A stretch of DNA of 7,334 nucleotides from Acidobacteriota bacterium (GTDB taxonomy: Bacteria; Acidobacteriota; Vicinamibacteria; Vicinamibacterales; UBA2999). The stretch is from positions 1 to 7,334 of the forward strand of contig CANIBQ010000156.1 of assembly GCA_947465645.1 (NCBI GenBank), written 5' to 3'. Of this stretch, positions 1-6,185 are shown piece by piece (position 1 is the first letter of the stretch; the number at the start of each line of letters is the position of its first letter). The position numbers and the translations under genes are program-made. The notes beneath the pieces were generated by a model that searched no databases, was not told the DNA's origin, and worked only from the letters and a program-made list of their open reading frames with translations.

Positions 1-423
1 CCTGTCCGAGAAGCGGTAGCCTGCGTAGAGGACCGCCCGCAGGAAGTCGAGTCGCGTCGTCGGAGCGCCTGATGCGCCGGATTCATTGGTCGCCTTGGAG
101 TTCTCGAGCAGCATCTCGCCGTAACCGGCGAACGACACGCCTTCGGTGGCGCGGCGGTAGGTCGAGGACGCGGACGGAGCCAGACCCAGCGAGCGGCGGC
201 GCGCCTCACTCAGTTCACGCTCCTCCGGCTCGCCGCTCCGCAGCCGCTCGATCTCAGCGGCCAGGACATCGACGCGCCGGCGCAGCTCGTCGACTTGGGA
301 CACGGCCTGATCCTGAGCCGACGTTGCCTCCGCGGCCGCGGCAACGGGAGCCTGAGCCCGGGCCGGCGCCGCGGCCAGCGGCAGCAGCAGGAGCCCAACG
401 GCGGCGAAACGGTATCTGGACAA
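1..423 (-). CDS. Porin-like outer-membrane protein, N-terminal 141 residues (cut by window edge)
   Basis: The frame opens at a TTG (421-423), right after an in-frame TGA (427-429), with AGGAG (minus strand, 434-438) 10 nt upstream, and stays open to the window edge. The product starts with a signal peptide: MSRYRF, a hydrophobic run at residues 7-20, and a likely cleavage site after ARA (23). Residues about 36-75 are a charged heptad-like stretch (VDELRRRVDVLAAEIERLRS), probably a coiled coil. A linker follows, then beta-strand-like segments VSFAGYGEMLLE (96-107) and RLDFLRAVLYAGYRFSDR (124-141). This order (signal peptide, short coiled coil, 'GYGE' strand, 'DF.RAV.Y.GY.F.D' strand) fits trimeric outer-membrane porins of the phosphate-selective OprO/OprP or FmdC kind; that family name is inference, because most of the barrel is outside the window. 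The non-ATG start and edge truncation make it easy to miss. It is transcribed divergently from the M16 genes. Confidence 0.75.
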   Translation of the reverse strand, partial: MSRYRFAAVGLLLLPLAAAPARAQAPVAAAAEATSAQDQAVSQVDELRRRVDVLAAEIERLRSGEPEERELSEARRRSLGLAPSASSTYRRATEGVSFAGYGEMLLENSKATNESGASGAPTTRLDFLRAVLYAGYRFSDR

Positions 424-443
424 TCGTCAACTTCTCCTAAGGA

Positions 444-460
444 GTGAGACTCAGTCTCAC
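444..460. promoter_or_regulatory. 17-bp perfect palindrome, candidate operator in the porin-like leader
   Basis: GTGAGACT-C-AGTCTCAC has 8-bp perfect arms around one central base. It lies just upstream of the Shine-Dalgarno site of the porin-like gene and, if the promoter call at 473-502 is right, just downstream of its transcription start. The inner TGAGACT-C-AGTCTCA has the 7-1-7 geometry of Fur-family boxes (TGATAATnATTATCA), with five of seven positions matching per arm. That is inference; a TetR-type operator or a short RNA hairpin are alternatives. Confidence 0.5.
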
Positions 461-472
461 ATTGGAGTTTTC

Positions 473-502
473 AGAGTAGATCCGAAACCGAACGGTCGTC
501 AA
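473..502 (-). promoter_or_regulatory. Candidate sigma-70 promoter of the porin-like gene
   Basis: On the minus strand TTGACG (497-502) is a five-of-six match to the -35 consensus. It is followed after 18 nt by TACTCT (473-478), a weaker -10 that keeps T1, A2 and T6. The predicted start near 466 would give a leader of about 43 nt containing the 17-bp palindrome and the AGGAG site. Based on motif match and position only. Confidence 0.4.
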
Positions 503-516
503 GGAGACCGTTCGGT
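487..516. promoter_or_regulatory. Paired ACCGnnCGGT boxes (inverted repeat) over the porin-like promoter
   Basis: ACCGAACGGT (487-496) and ACCGTTCGGT (507-516) are each near-palindromic and together form an 11-bp-arm inverted repeat (487-497 and 506-516, 8-nt centre). Centre-to-centre distance is 20 bp, so both sites would face the same side of the helix. They bracket the putative -35 at 497-502. ACCGnnCGGT half-site pairs are common for TetR-family repressors, so an operator is favoured. A stem-loop in the M16 leader is possible. No poly-T tract follows, so a terminator is unlikely. Confidence 0.45.
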
Positions 517-530
517 GCTTTCCCGGTAGC

Positions 531-1853
531 ATGCTCGGGATGTCCGCAGCCGATCTGCCCTTCCACAAGCGCACGCTCGCCAACGGCCTCGATGTGGTCG
601 TGCACGAGGATCATCACGTGCCGATTGTCGCCGTGAACCTCTGGTATCACGTTGGATCCAAGAACGAGCGGCCGGGACGCACCGGGTTCGCCCACCTGTT
701 CGAGCACCTGATGTTCGAAGGGTCCGAGCACCAGAACAGCAGCTACTTCGCGCCGCTGCAGCGCGCCGGGGCGCTGCTCAACGGATCGACCAATCCGGAC
801 CGCACCAACTACTGGGAAGTGGTGCCCACCGGCGCGCTTGACCTCGCGCTCTGGATGGAATCGGATCGCATGGGGTACCTGCTGCCGGCGCTGACGCAGC
901 AGCGGTTCGAGACGCAGCGCGACGTCGTCTTGAACGAACGGCGCCAGAACTACGAGAACCGGCCGTACGGGCTGGCGATGGTCGCGATCTCGGCCGCCCT
1001 CTTCCCGCCGGATCACCCGTATCACTGGATCACCATCGGCGGCGCCGATGACATTCGGGCGATGCGCCTCGACGAGGTGCAGTCCTTCTTTCGCACCTAC
1101 TACCACGCCTCGAACGCTTCGCTGGTGCTGGCGGGCAACGTCGAGACGGAGCGCGCGTTCGATCTCGCGGAGCAGTACTTCGGCGAGCTGCCGGCCGGCG
1201 AGAAGCCCCCGCCAGTCCAGGCGGCCGCGGCCATCACGCTGGAGCGACGCCTCCTGCTCGAGGACCGCATCGAGATGCCGCGGGTCTACATGGCCTGGCA
1301 TTCTCCGGCGATGTTCGCCGCTGACGATGCCGAGCTGGACCTGCTGGGCGACCTCCTCGCCAACGGCAAGACGTCGCGGTTGTACCGGACGCTCGTCTAC
1401 CAGGAACGCCTCGCCCTCGATGTGTCCGCGAGCCAGAGCTCTCGTGAGCTCGCCAGCTTCTTTCTCCTCGCTGCCACGGCTGCCCCGGGACGCTCCCTGA
1501 CCGAGATCGTTTCGGTGATCGACCGCGAGTTGCAGGATGTCGTCGAACACGGGCCGACCGAGGTCGAGATGGCACGCGGCGCGGCTCAGGTCGAGGCGCA
1601 CTTCCTCTACCGGCTCCAGACTGTCGGTGGATTTGGCGGCAAGTCCGACCAGTTGAACGCCTACAACGTGTTCCGGGGCGATCCCGGCTTCTTCAGCGCC
1701 GACCTGGCGCGCTACCGGAGCGCCACCCGCGACAGCGTGCGCGCGGCGGCGGAGCGCTACCTGCCCTTCGATCGTCGTGTGTTGCTGAGCGTGGTGCCGA
1801 AGGGGCAGCCCGCGCTCGCCTTGCCCGGCTCTGAAACGGTCGAGGTCTCCTGA
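531..1853 (+). CDS. M16 family zinc metallopeptidase, catalytic subunit
   Basis: This 440-residue protein carries the inverted zinc motif H55-x-x-E58-H59 (AHLFEHLMFEG) and the distal ligand E136 (VVLNERRQ), giving exactly the family signature HxxEH-x76-E. 'NGLDVVVHEDH' near residue 18 and 'NRPYG' near 142 are also typical of bacterial M16B peptidases. The C-terminal half (about 200-430) is the second M16 fold, without a zinc site. There is no signal peptide, so it is predicted to be cytoplasmic and to cleave peptides together with the partner encoded next. ATG 531 is given as the start; ATG 540 (MSAADLP) is an equally good alternative that fits homologous N-termini. Neither has a well-placed Shine-Dalgarno site: AAGGAG at 501-506 is too far away. 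TAGCAT (527-532) lies 7 nt before ATG 540, so leaderless initiation is possible. The stop overlaps the next start. Confidence 0.93.
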   Translation: MLGMSAADLPFHKRTLANGLDVVVHEDHHVPIVAVNLWYHVGSKNERPGRTGFAHLFEHLMFEGSEHQNSSYFAPLQRAGALLNGSTNPDRTNYWEVVPTGALDLALWMESDRMGYLLPALTQQRFETQRDVVLNERRQNYENRPYGLAMVAISAALFPPDHPYHWITIGGADDIRAMRLDEVQSFFRTYYHASNASLVLAGNVETERAFDLAEQYFGELPAGEKPPPVQAAAAITLERRLLLEDRIEMPRVYMAWHSPAMFAADDAELDLLGDLLANGKTSRLYRTLVYQERLALDVSASQSSRELASFFLLAATAAPGRSLTEIVSVIDRELQDVVEHGPTEVEMARGAAQVEAHFLYRLQTVGGFGGKSDQLNAYNVFRGDPGFFSADLARYRSATRDSVRAAAERYLPFDRRVLLSVVPKGQPALALPGSETVEVS

Positions 1854-3220
1854 TGGGCGCCGATCGCTCGCGTCTTCCCGGCCTCGGCGTCGATCCGGTG
1901 TTCCGGTTTCCCGCCATAGGCCGTCACACGATGACCAACGGCCTTCAGCTGCGGACCGTCGAGCACGCCAGTGTGCCAGTGGTGACCCTGGTGCTGCAGA
2001 TCGACGGCGGGTCCGGTGCCGACCCGGCGGCGCTCGGCGGGCTCGCCGCCATGACGGCCGACATGGTGGATGAGGGGACCGGCGCGCTGTCGGCGATCGA
2101 GGTGTCGGAGGCGCTCGCCATGATTGGCGGCGAGTACGACGTGGAGGTCGGCCCGGACGCCACGGTGTTTACCCTCACCACGCTGACGCGCTTCGCCGAG
2201 CGCGGCGCGGCACTGCTGGCCGCCATCGTGACGCAGCCGAGCATGCACGCGGACGATTTCGATCGGGTCCGGCAGCTGCGCCTCGATCGTCTCAAACAGA
2301 TCAAGGACCTGCCGCCGGCGGTCGCCGAGCGGGCGTTCCTCAAGCTGTTATACGCGGATCACCCCTACGGGCATCTGTCCATCGGCAGCGACAGCTCGTT
2401 GCGGCGGATGCGGCTCGAGGACACCGCAGCCTTTCACGCGTCGCGGTTCACGCCGAGCCGTGCCACGCTCGTCGCGGCAGGGGCGCTCTCCCACGACGCG
2501 CTCGTCCGTGTCGTCGAGCACGCGTTCGGCGGGTGGAGTGACGGCCCCTCGGCGGAGACGACCGCAGCCGCAGACATTGAACCGGCGACGCGGCCCGGCC
2601 CGCGCCTCGCGGTGGTGCCGCGTGACGGCGCCGCGCAATCGGAGCTGCGCATCGGCCTGCTGACGGCGCGCCGGACGACGCCCGACTATCCGGCGCTGGT
2701 CGTCATGAACGCGGTGCTCGGCGGACAGTTCGTCAGCCGCATCATGCTGAAGCTGCGCGAGGAGAAGGGATTCACCTACGGCGCGCGCACCGGCTTCGAC
2801 TGGCGGCGCGGCATCGCGCCGTTCTCGCTGCAGTCGAGCGTGCAGACCGTGTCGACGGCGGAAGCGATCCAGGACTCGCTCACCGAGCTCGAGGCCATTG
2901 GCGGATCCCGGCCGCCGGCGGCGGAGGAAATGGCCCTGTCGAAGGCATCGCTGACGCGCGGATATCCGCGTAACTTCGAGACCGCCCAACAGGTCGCGCG
3001 CTCCGTGGCGCAGCTCGCCCTGTACGGTCTGCCCGACTCCTACTTCGAGGAGTTCACGACCAGGATCAACGCGATTACCCCCGAGGCTGTCACCGCCGTC
3101 GCGCAGCAGTACCTCGATCCGTCCCGCTTCGTCACGCTGGTCGTCGGCGATCACGGGGCGATCGGCGGGTCGCTGGGGAGCCTGGGTCTCGGCGAGCCCG
3201 AACTCCTCCCGGCCGAGTAA
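1853..3220 (+). CDS. M16 family peptidase-like protein, non-catalytic partner subunit
   Basis: The 455-residue product has the M16 fold: 'MTNGLQLRTVEHASVPVVTLVLQI' near residue 27, 'LYADHPYGHLSIG' in the middle of the N-domain, and a C-terminal domain with 'LREEKGFTYGARTGF' (301-315). Where the zinc motif should be, the sequence reads GLAAMTADMVDEGTG (63-77), so HxxEH is replaced by A66-M-T-A69-D70 and zinc cannot be bound. R302 and Y309 in the C-terminal domain match the Arg/Tyr pair that, in paired bacterial M16B enzymes and mitochondrial processing peptidase-type complexes, helps hold the substrate. Its ATG overlaps the TGA of the catalytic gene by one base (TGATG at 1851-1855), implying translational coupling and equal subunit amounts. 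No signal peptide is seen. A heterodimer is the expected form (inference from family and arrangement). Confidence 0.92.
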   Translation: MGADRSRLPGLGVDPVFRFPAIGRHTMTNGLQLRTVEHASVPVVTLVLQIDGGSGADPAALGGLAAMTADMVDEGTGALSAIEVSEALAMIGGEYDVEVGPDATVFTLTTLTRFAERGAALLAAIVTQPSMHADDFDRVRQLRLDRLKQIKDLPPAVAERAFLKLLYADHPYGHLSIGSDSSLRRMRLEDTAAFHASRFTPSRATLVAAGALSHDALVRVVEHAFGGWSDGPSAETTAAADIEPATRPGPRLAVVPRDGAAQSELRIGLLTARRTTPDYPALVVMNAVLGGQFVSRIMLKLREEKGFTYGARTGFDWRRGIAPFSLQSSVQTVSTAEAIQDSLTELEAIGGSRPPAAEEMALSKASLTRGYPRNFETAQQVARSVAQLALYGLPDSYFEEFTTRINAITPEAVTAVAQQYLDPSRFVTLVVGDHGAIGGSLGSLGLGEPELLPAE

Positions 3221-3229
3221 ATGTGCAGC

Positions 3230-3249
3230 CGTCCGGCTTAAGCCGGACG
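3230..3249. repeat. Perfect 20-bp palindrome after the M16 operon (REP-like or hairpin)
   Basis: CGTCCGGCTTAAGCCGGACG reads the same on both strands and starts 10 bp after the stop of the second M16 gene. The RNA could form a very stable GC-rich hairpin, but no T-run follows (next bases CTACGCACC), so it is not a classical intrinsic terminator. Similar GTCCGGCTT.AGCCGGAC palindromes seem familiar as dispersed repeats in acidobacterial-type genomes; that is recollection, not a search. It may end or stabilise the M16 mRNA. Confidence 0.55.
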
Positions 3250-3293
3250 CTACGCACCCACGCCTCTGGTGGTACCCTCTAACCCCCCGACCA

Positions 3294-3530
3294 GTGGATA
3301 CTGAAATTGCGAGCGATCGTGACGCCGACACCGGCTTCAGCCGCGTCGCCAGCGTGGCGGTCGTTGTCGGGATTGTCGCTGCGGTGATCGCCGGCTCGAC
3401 GATGTGGCTGCTGGTCACCGATCCCGTCACGGTCGCCAACGCCGTCGAGGATGGCGACATCTCGCCGCTCGTCCGCCAGCTCGCACAGGTCATCGTCGAC
3501 GCGCTCGCCGGGCTGTTGCAGTACCTCTAG
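3294..3530 (+). CDS. Small single-pass membrane protein, unknown function
   Basis: A 78-residue frame starts at GTG 3294. The N-terminus is acidic and hydrophilic (residues 1-15). Residues about 17-41 (RVASVAVVVGIVAAVIAGSTMWLL) form one clear transmembrane helix. A short polar acidic linker (DPVTVANAVEDGD) and a second, amphipathic to hydrophobic helix (57-78, ending LAGLLQYL) follow. No family is recognised. No Shine-Dalgarno site is visible before the GTG; TACCCT and TAACCC motifs lie within about 25 nt upstream and could be part of a promoter. It converges on the hydrolase gene with 3 bp between stop codons. The hydrophobic pattern and fit between neighbours favour a real gene, but the start is uncertain. 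Confidence 0.6.
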   Translation: MDTEIASDRDADTGFSRVASVAVVVGIVAAVIAGSTMWLLVTDPVTVANAVEDGDISPLVRQLAQVIVDALAGLLQYL

Positions 3531-3533
3531 GCG

Positions 3534-4613
3534 CTACAGATTCCGCCGTAGAAAGCGCGTCAGCAGATAGCCGTCCATGAACTTGAAGGGCGCCATCCCG
3601 GTGCTGTAGTGCCCGCACGGCAGCACCGCCACTTCGTGCGGCAAGCCGCGCCGCGCGAACTCATCGATCAGCTGCCGCGACAGGTCGACCGGGAAGGTGA
3701 GGTCCCAGCGCGCGTAGACGAGGAGCGTCCGCGTGTCTCCCACCCGATCCAGGTAGGACCAGGGGCTGATCGGCCGCCACAGGTCGCGCAACGCATCGAC
3801 GTCGATATGTCCGTCGAGCCCCTGGCGCACGTGGCGCGTCGACAGGCCCCGCCACACGACGTCGGCGAACCACGGTGAGACGTGATTGAGCGCCTGTGCG
3901 CGGATGAGCGGCTCATGGGCAGCGGTCAGCATCGCGAGGCACGATCCGAGGCTGGTGCCGAGGATCCCGATCCGCTCGAACCCCTGCGCGGCGAGCCAGG
4001 CGACCGCTCGACGCGCATCCAGCACCGCCTGACGGCAGACCTGCACGGTCCGCACGACGTTCGAGCTGACGATGTAGTCGGCGCGTGTCAGTTCGGGCGG
4101 CATGCGCGCATCGTGGTACGGAAGGCTGAGGCGCAGGGCCGACACGCCGAAGCGGGCGAGCAGCCGCGACAGCCCGATGTGCCCGCCGGCGTCGGAGTTC
4201 CACTGCGGCAGCACCACGACCGCGCGGCCGCGTGTCGCTCCGGTGGTGCCCAGGGGCGCTTCGTCGCGCGCCGGAAACCATCGCCCGGCGACGATGTTGT
4301 TCTCCGGATGCGGAGTCCGAAGGGCGCTTGGAAACCGGAGGGTCCCCGCCTCTCCTCCGGCCCGCAGCGTCGCCGACGCCTCGGTGAACTCGTACTCGGT
4401 TGTTGGCGGCACATGGAAGAACGCCGGCGTGTCCCGCATCACGGTGTCCACCCACTGACGCACGAAATCGGCCGGGGGGACATCGGCGTGTGGACCACCG
4501 TCCACCACCGTGTCGGCGAGCCAGTCCAGCCCCCAGTCGAACGGCCGCACGACGCGATCCTTGCTGATGGACGCGAGGCGATGCTCCCAGGCGTGGAAGA
4601 CGCGGGTCAGCAC
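3534..4613 (-). CDS. Alpha/beta hydrolase (ABHD18-like)
   Basis: The 359-residue product has a complete serine-hydrolase triad: S221 in the nucleophile elbow GTSLG (219-223), D304 in YARWDLTFP, and H335 in CGHYSTG. The core strand 'RAVVVLPQWNSDAGGH' (130-145) and the 'LPYHDARMPPEL' loop (164-175) resemble the ABHD18-like group of alpha/beta hydrolases; the substrate is unknown, and an esterase or amide hydrolase is most likely. No signal peptide is seen. The GTG start at 4611-4613 (MLTRVFHAWEH) lies inside the end of the amidase gene (GTGCTGA, 7-bp overlap), so translation is probably coupled. The frame stays open far upstream of this point, giving an apparent 532-residue protein, but that extension is arginine-rich out-of-frame reading of the amidase gene and is not included. 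Last gene of a probable three-gene operon. Confidence 0.85.
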   Translation of the reverse strand: MLTRVFHAWEHRLASISKDRVVRPFDWGLDWLADTVVDGGPHADVPPADFVRQWVDTVMRDTPAFFHVPPTTEYEFTEASATLRAGGEAGTLRFPSALRTPHPENNIVAGRWFPARDEAPLGTTGATRGRAVVVLPQWNSDAGGHIGLSRLLARFGVSALRLSLPYHDARMPPELTRADYIVSSNVVRTVQVCRQAVLDARRAVAWLAAQGFERIGILGTSLGSCLAMLTAAHEPLIRAQALNHVSPWFADVVWRGLSTRHVRQGLDGHIDVDALRDLWRPISPWSYLDRVGDTRTLLVYARWDLTFPVDLSRQLIDEFARRGLPHEVAVLPCGHYSTGMAPFKFMDGYLLTRFLRRNL

Positions 4614-5938
4614 GCTTCGAACGCCTGCGCGCAGTCGAGTAGGTGACCCGTCGCGCCGATGCGACCGGCCAGTTGCGCGCCGACCGGGAGCCCGGCGGCG
4701 GTCGTGCCGCACGGGACGGTAATCGCCGGGTGTCCGGTGACGTTGAAGAGCTGCGTCAGTCGCAGCATGACAGTTCGCACCGGCTCGTCGACGGTGCCGA
4801 CGCGCACAGTGGCTGCGCCGAGCCTGGTGGCCGGCACGGCGAGCGCCGGCAGCAGCAGAGCGTCGCGGCCAACCAGTGCCGCGTCGACCTCGCGCCGAAG
4901 CACCAGCCGGCCACGCATCGCACGCGCATAGTCTTCCGCGAGCACGTAGCGCCCCATCTCCAGACGAATTCTGACGTTTGGCGTGTAGTCGTCCGGGCGT
5001 GTCTCGAGTCCGTGCGCGTGGAACGCAGCCGCCTCTGACAGGACGATGTGCAGGTAGATCGGCGCGAGGTCCACGGCGTGCGGGATCACCACATCGTCGA
5101 GGACGGCTCCCGCGCGCCGCAGCCGGTCGCATGCCGTGTCGAACGCCGCGGCCACCTCCACGTCGAGGAGCGAGAGAAAGTATTCGCGCGGAATCCCGAG
5201 ACGCAGGCCGCGAACGGGAAGAACGTCTGGCGTGTCCACGTGTCCCCGAAGCACGTCGAAGACCAGCCGCGCGTCTTCGACCGTGCGGGTCATCGGCCCG
5301 ACGTGGTCCAGCGTCGTGCTGAGCGGTACGACCCCGTCGGCCGGGATCTCGCCGGTCGACGGCTTCAGCCCGACGAGACCACAGGCGGCGGCCGGAATGC
5401 GAATCGACCCGCCCGTGTCGGTGCCGACCGAGGCCAGCGCCATCCCGGTTGCGACCGACACCGCGGAGCCACCGGACGATCCGCCTGGGGAGCGGTCCGC
5501 ATCGAGCGGATGGTGGACGGGACCGTAGGCGGAATCCTCGTTCGTGGTGCCAAACGCGAACTCGTGCAGGTTCGTCTTGCCGATGAAGACCGCGCCCGCT
5601 GCCCGCAGGCGCGTCGTCACCAACGCATCGGCTCGGGCAACGTGGCCCACGCGGACGCGCGAAGCAGCGGTCGTCGGCACGCCCTGGAGATCGATCAGGT
5701 CCTTGAGCGAGATGGGGATGCCGTGGAGCGGTCCGCGATCCTGGCCGGCGGCCAGTTCGCGATCGGCGGCACCCGCCTGCGCGCGCGCCTGGTCTGCGAG
5801 CACGGTGATGAAGGCGTTGAGCGACGGGTCTTGCTCGGCGATGATCGCCAGGCAGCCTTCGGTGATTCCCCGTGAGGTGAGGCGGCCCGAGCGCAGCGCC
5901 CGCGCGGCGTCAGCGATGGTTGTCAGCTCAGCGTGCAT
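4607..5938 (-). CDS. Amidase signature family enzyme
   Basis: This 443-residue enzyme hydrolyses a C-N amide bond with a Ser-cisSer-Lys triad. All three residues are visible: K79 in GIPISLKDLID, S154 in SPGGSSGGSA, and S178 in DTGGSIRIPAA, with the family spacing of 24 residues between the serines. 'GKTNLHEFAFGTTNEDSAYGPV' (120-141) is also typical. It resembles GatA of the tRNA-dependent amidotransferase, but the C-terminal GatA region (an EVKRRIMLGTY-like motif) is replaced by 'RIRLEMGRYVLAEDYARAMRGR', and no gatB or gatC is present, so a stand-alone amidase of unknown substrate is favoured. The start is ATG 5938 (MHAELTTIADAARAL), which overlaps the end of the upstream 66-aa gene by 11 bp. 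A longer in-frame ATG at 6091 only adds 51 arginine-rich residues read out of frame from that gene. No signal peptide is seen. Confidence 0.9.
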   Translation of the reverse strand: MHAELTTIADAARALRSGRLTSRGITEGCLAIIAEQDPSLNAFITVLADQARAQAGAADRELAAGQDRGPLHGIPISLKDLIDLQGVPTTAASRVRVGHVARADALVTTRLRAAGAVFIGKTNLHEFAFGTTNEDSAYGPVHHPLDADRSPGGSSGGSAVSVATGMALASVGTDTGGSIRIPAAACGLVGLKPSTGEIPADGVVPLSTTLDHVGPMTRTVEDARLVFDVLRGHVDTPDVLPVRGLRLGIPREYFLSLLDVEVAAAFDTACDRLRRAGAVLDDVVIPHAVDLAPIYLHIVLSEAAAFHAHGLETRPDDYTPNVRIRLEMGRYVLAEDYARAMRGRLVLRREVDAALVGRDALLLPALAVPATRLGAATVRVGTVDEPVRTVMLRLTQLFNVTGHPAITVPCGTTAAGLPVGAQLAGRIGATGHLLDCAQAFEAC

Positions 5939-6128
5939 CCGCACTCGCCGCAGGGACCGACGCTGACACCCTCGGCGTCGCTGGCTCGCCCGTCGGATCG
6001 CTGTTCCAGCCGGCGTTGCGTAGCGCCGAGGTGGAGTGCGCCAGCGCTTTGAGGAGCGGCCGCAGCTCCGGCAGTCCTCGCCGCTCGGCATCCGTGATGG
6101 CGTTCTCCAGCCAGGCGTTGATGGTCAC
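5928..6128 (-). CDS. Small protein upstream of the amidase, unknown family
   Basis: A 66-residue frame starts at GTG 6126-6128. Residues 1-42 look like two helices: INAWLENAITDAERRGLPEL (3-22), then RPLLKALAHSTSALRNAGW (23-41). The remainder (43-66) is Pro/Ala/Ser-rich and probably disordered. I do not recognise a named family, though the 'DA.RRGLPEL.PLL..LA..T.ALR.A.W' pattern looks like a conserved one. It ends 11 bp inside the amidase gene (TGA at 5928-5930), and the overlap suggests co-translation. By position it recalls small GatC or AtzG subunits that wrap around amidase partners, but the sequence does not match GatC. A helper subunit is a guess. No Shine-Dalgarno site is visible; TAACCT (6137-6142, minus strand) lies 8 nt upstream, so a leaderless mRNA is possible. 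Confidence 0.65.
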   Translation of the reverse strand: MTINAWLENAITDAERRGLPELRPLLKALAHSTSALRNAGWNSDPTGEPATPRVSASVPAASADAR

Positions 6129-6136
6129 GGGGTACG

Positions 6137-6177
6137 AGGTTACAGGGGACAGGTTACAGGGGACAGGTTACAGAGAC
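6137..6177 (+). repeat. Left 14-bp tandem repeat array (three copies)
   Basis: Copies are AGGTTACAGGGGAC at 6137-6150 and 6151-6164 (identical) and AGGTTACAGAGAC at 6165-6177 (one base shorter, one change), followed by a partial AGG. The array ends 8 bp before the stop codon of the four-helix-bundle gene. On its outer side, 8 bp separate it from the GTG of the 66-aa gene. Read outward on the minus strand, each unit contains CCCTGTAACCT. Confidence 0.9.
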
Positions 6178-6185
6178 AGGGTGAA

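Noticed and set aside
72..440. Plus-strand 122-residue open frame over the porin-like gene.
   Set aside because: Its composition (Arg, Pro, Ala) is that of antisense reading; the minus-strand frame has a signal peptide, a coiled coil and beta strands.
487..516. Intrinsic terminator at the inverted repeat.
   Set aside because: It lies between two divergent gene starts with no gene reading into it, and no T-run follows.
471..1601. Minus-strand 376-residue open frame opposite the catalytic M16 gene.
   Set aside because: The plus strand encodes a complete M16 peptidase with all zinc ligands. The antisense frame shows no family motif and is a product of high GC.
2348..3493. Minus-strand 381-residue open frame opposite the second M16 gene and the small membrane protein.
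   Set aside because: No recognisable domain, and its composition is typical of antisense in GC-rich DNA.
3882..4646. Plus-strand open frames opposite the hydrolase and amidase (up to 275 residues, also 5048-5875).
   Set aside because: They mirror strongly supported minus-strand enzymes with catalytic triads, and show no domain features of their own.
4614..5132. In-frame N-terminal extension of the alpha/beta hydrolase (to 532 residues).
   Set aside because: It is arginine- and glycine-rich out-of-frame reading of the amidase gene, with no domain features. The true start overlaps the amidase stop.
4607..5938. Calling the amidase gatA.
   Set aside because: The triad spacing matches, but the C-terminal GatA motif is missing and there is no gatB or gatC neighbour.
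5939..6091. In-frame 51-residue extension of the amidase.
   Set aside because: It overlaps the 66-aa gene in another frame, is rich in Arg and Ser, and has no match to amidase N-termini. MHAELTTIADAARAL is the typical beginning.
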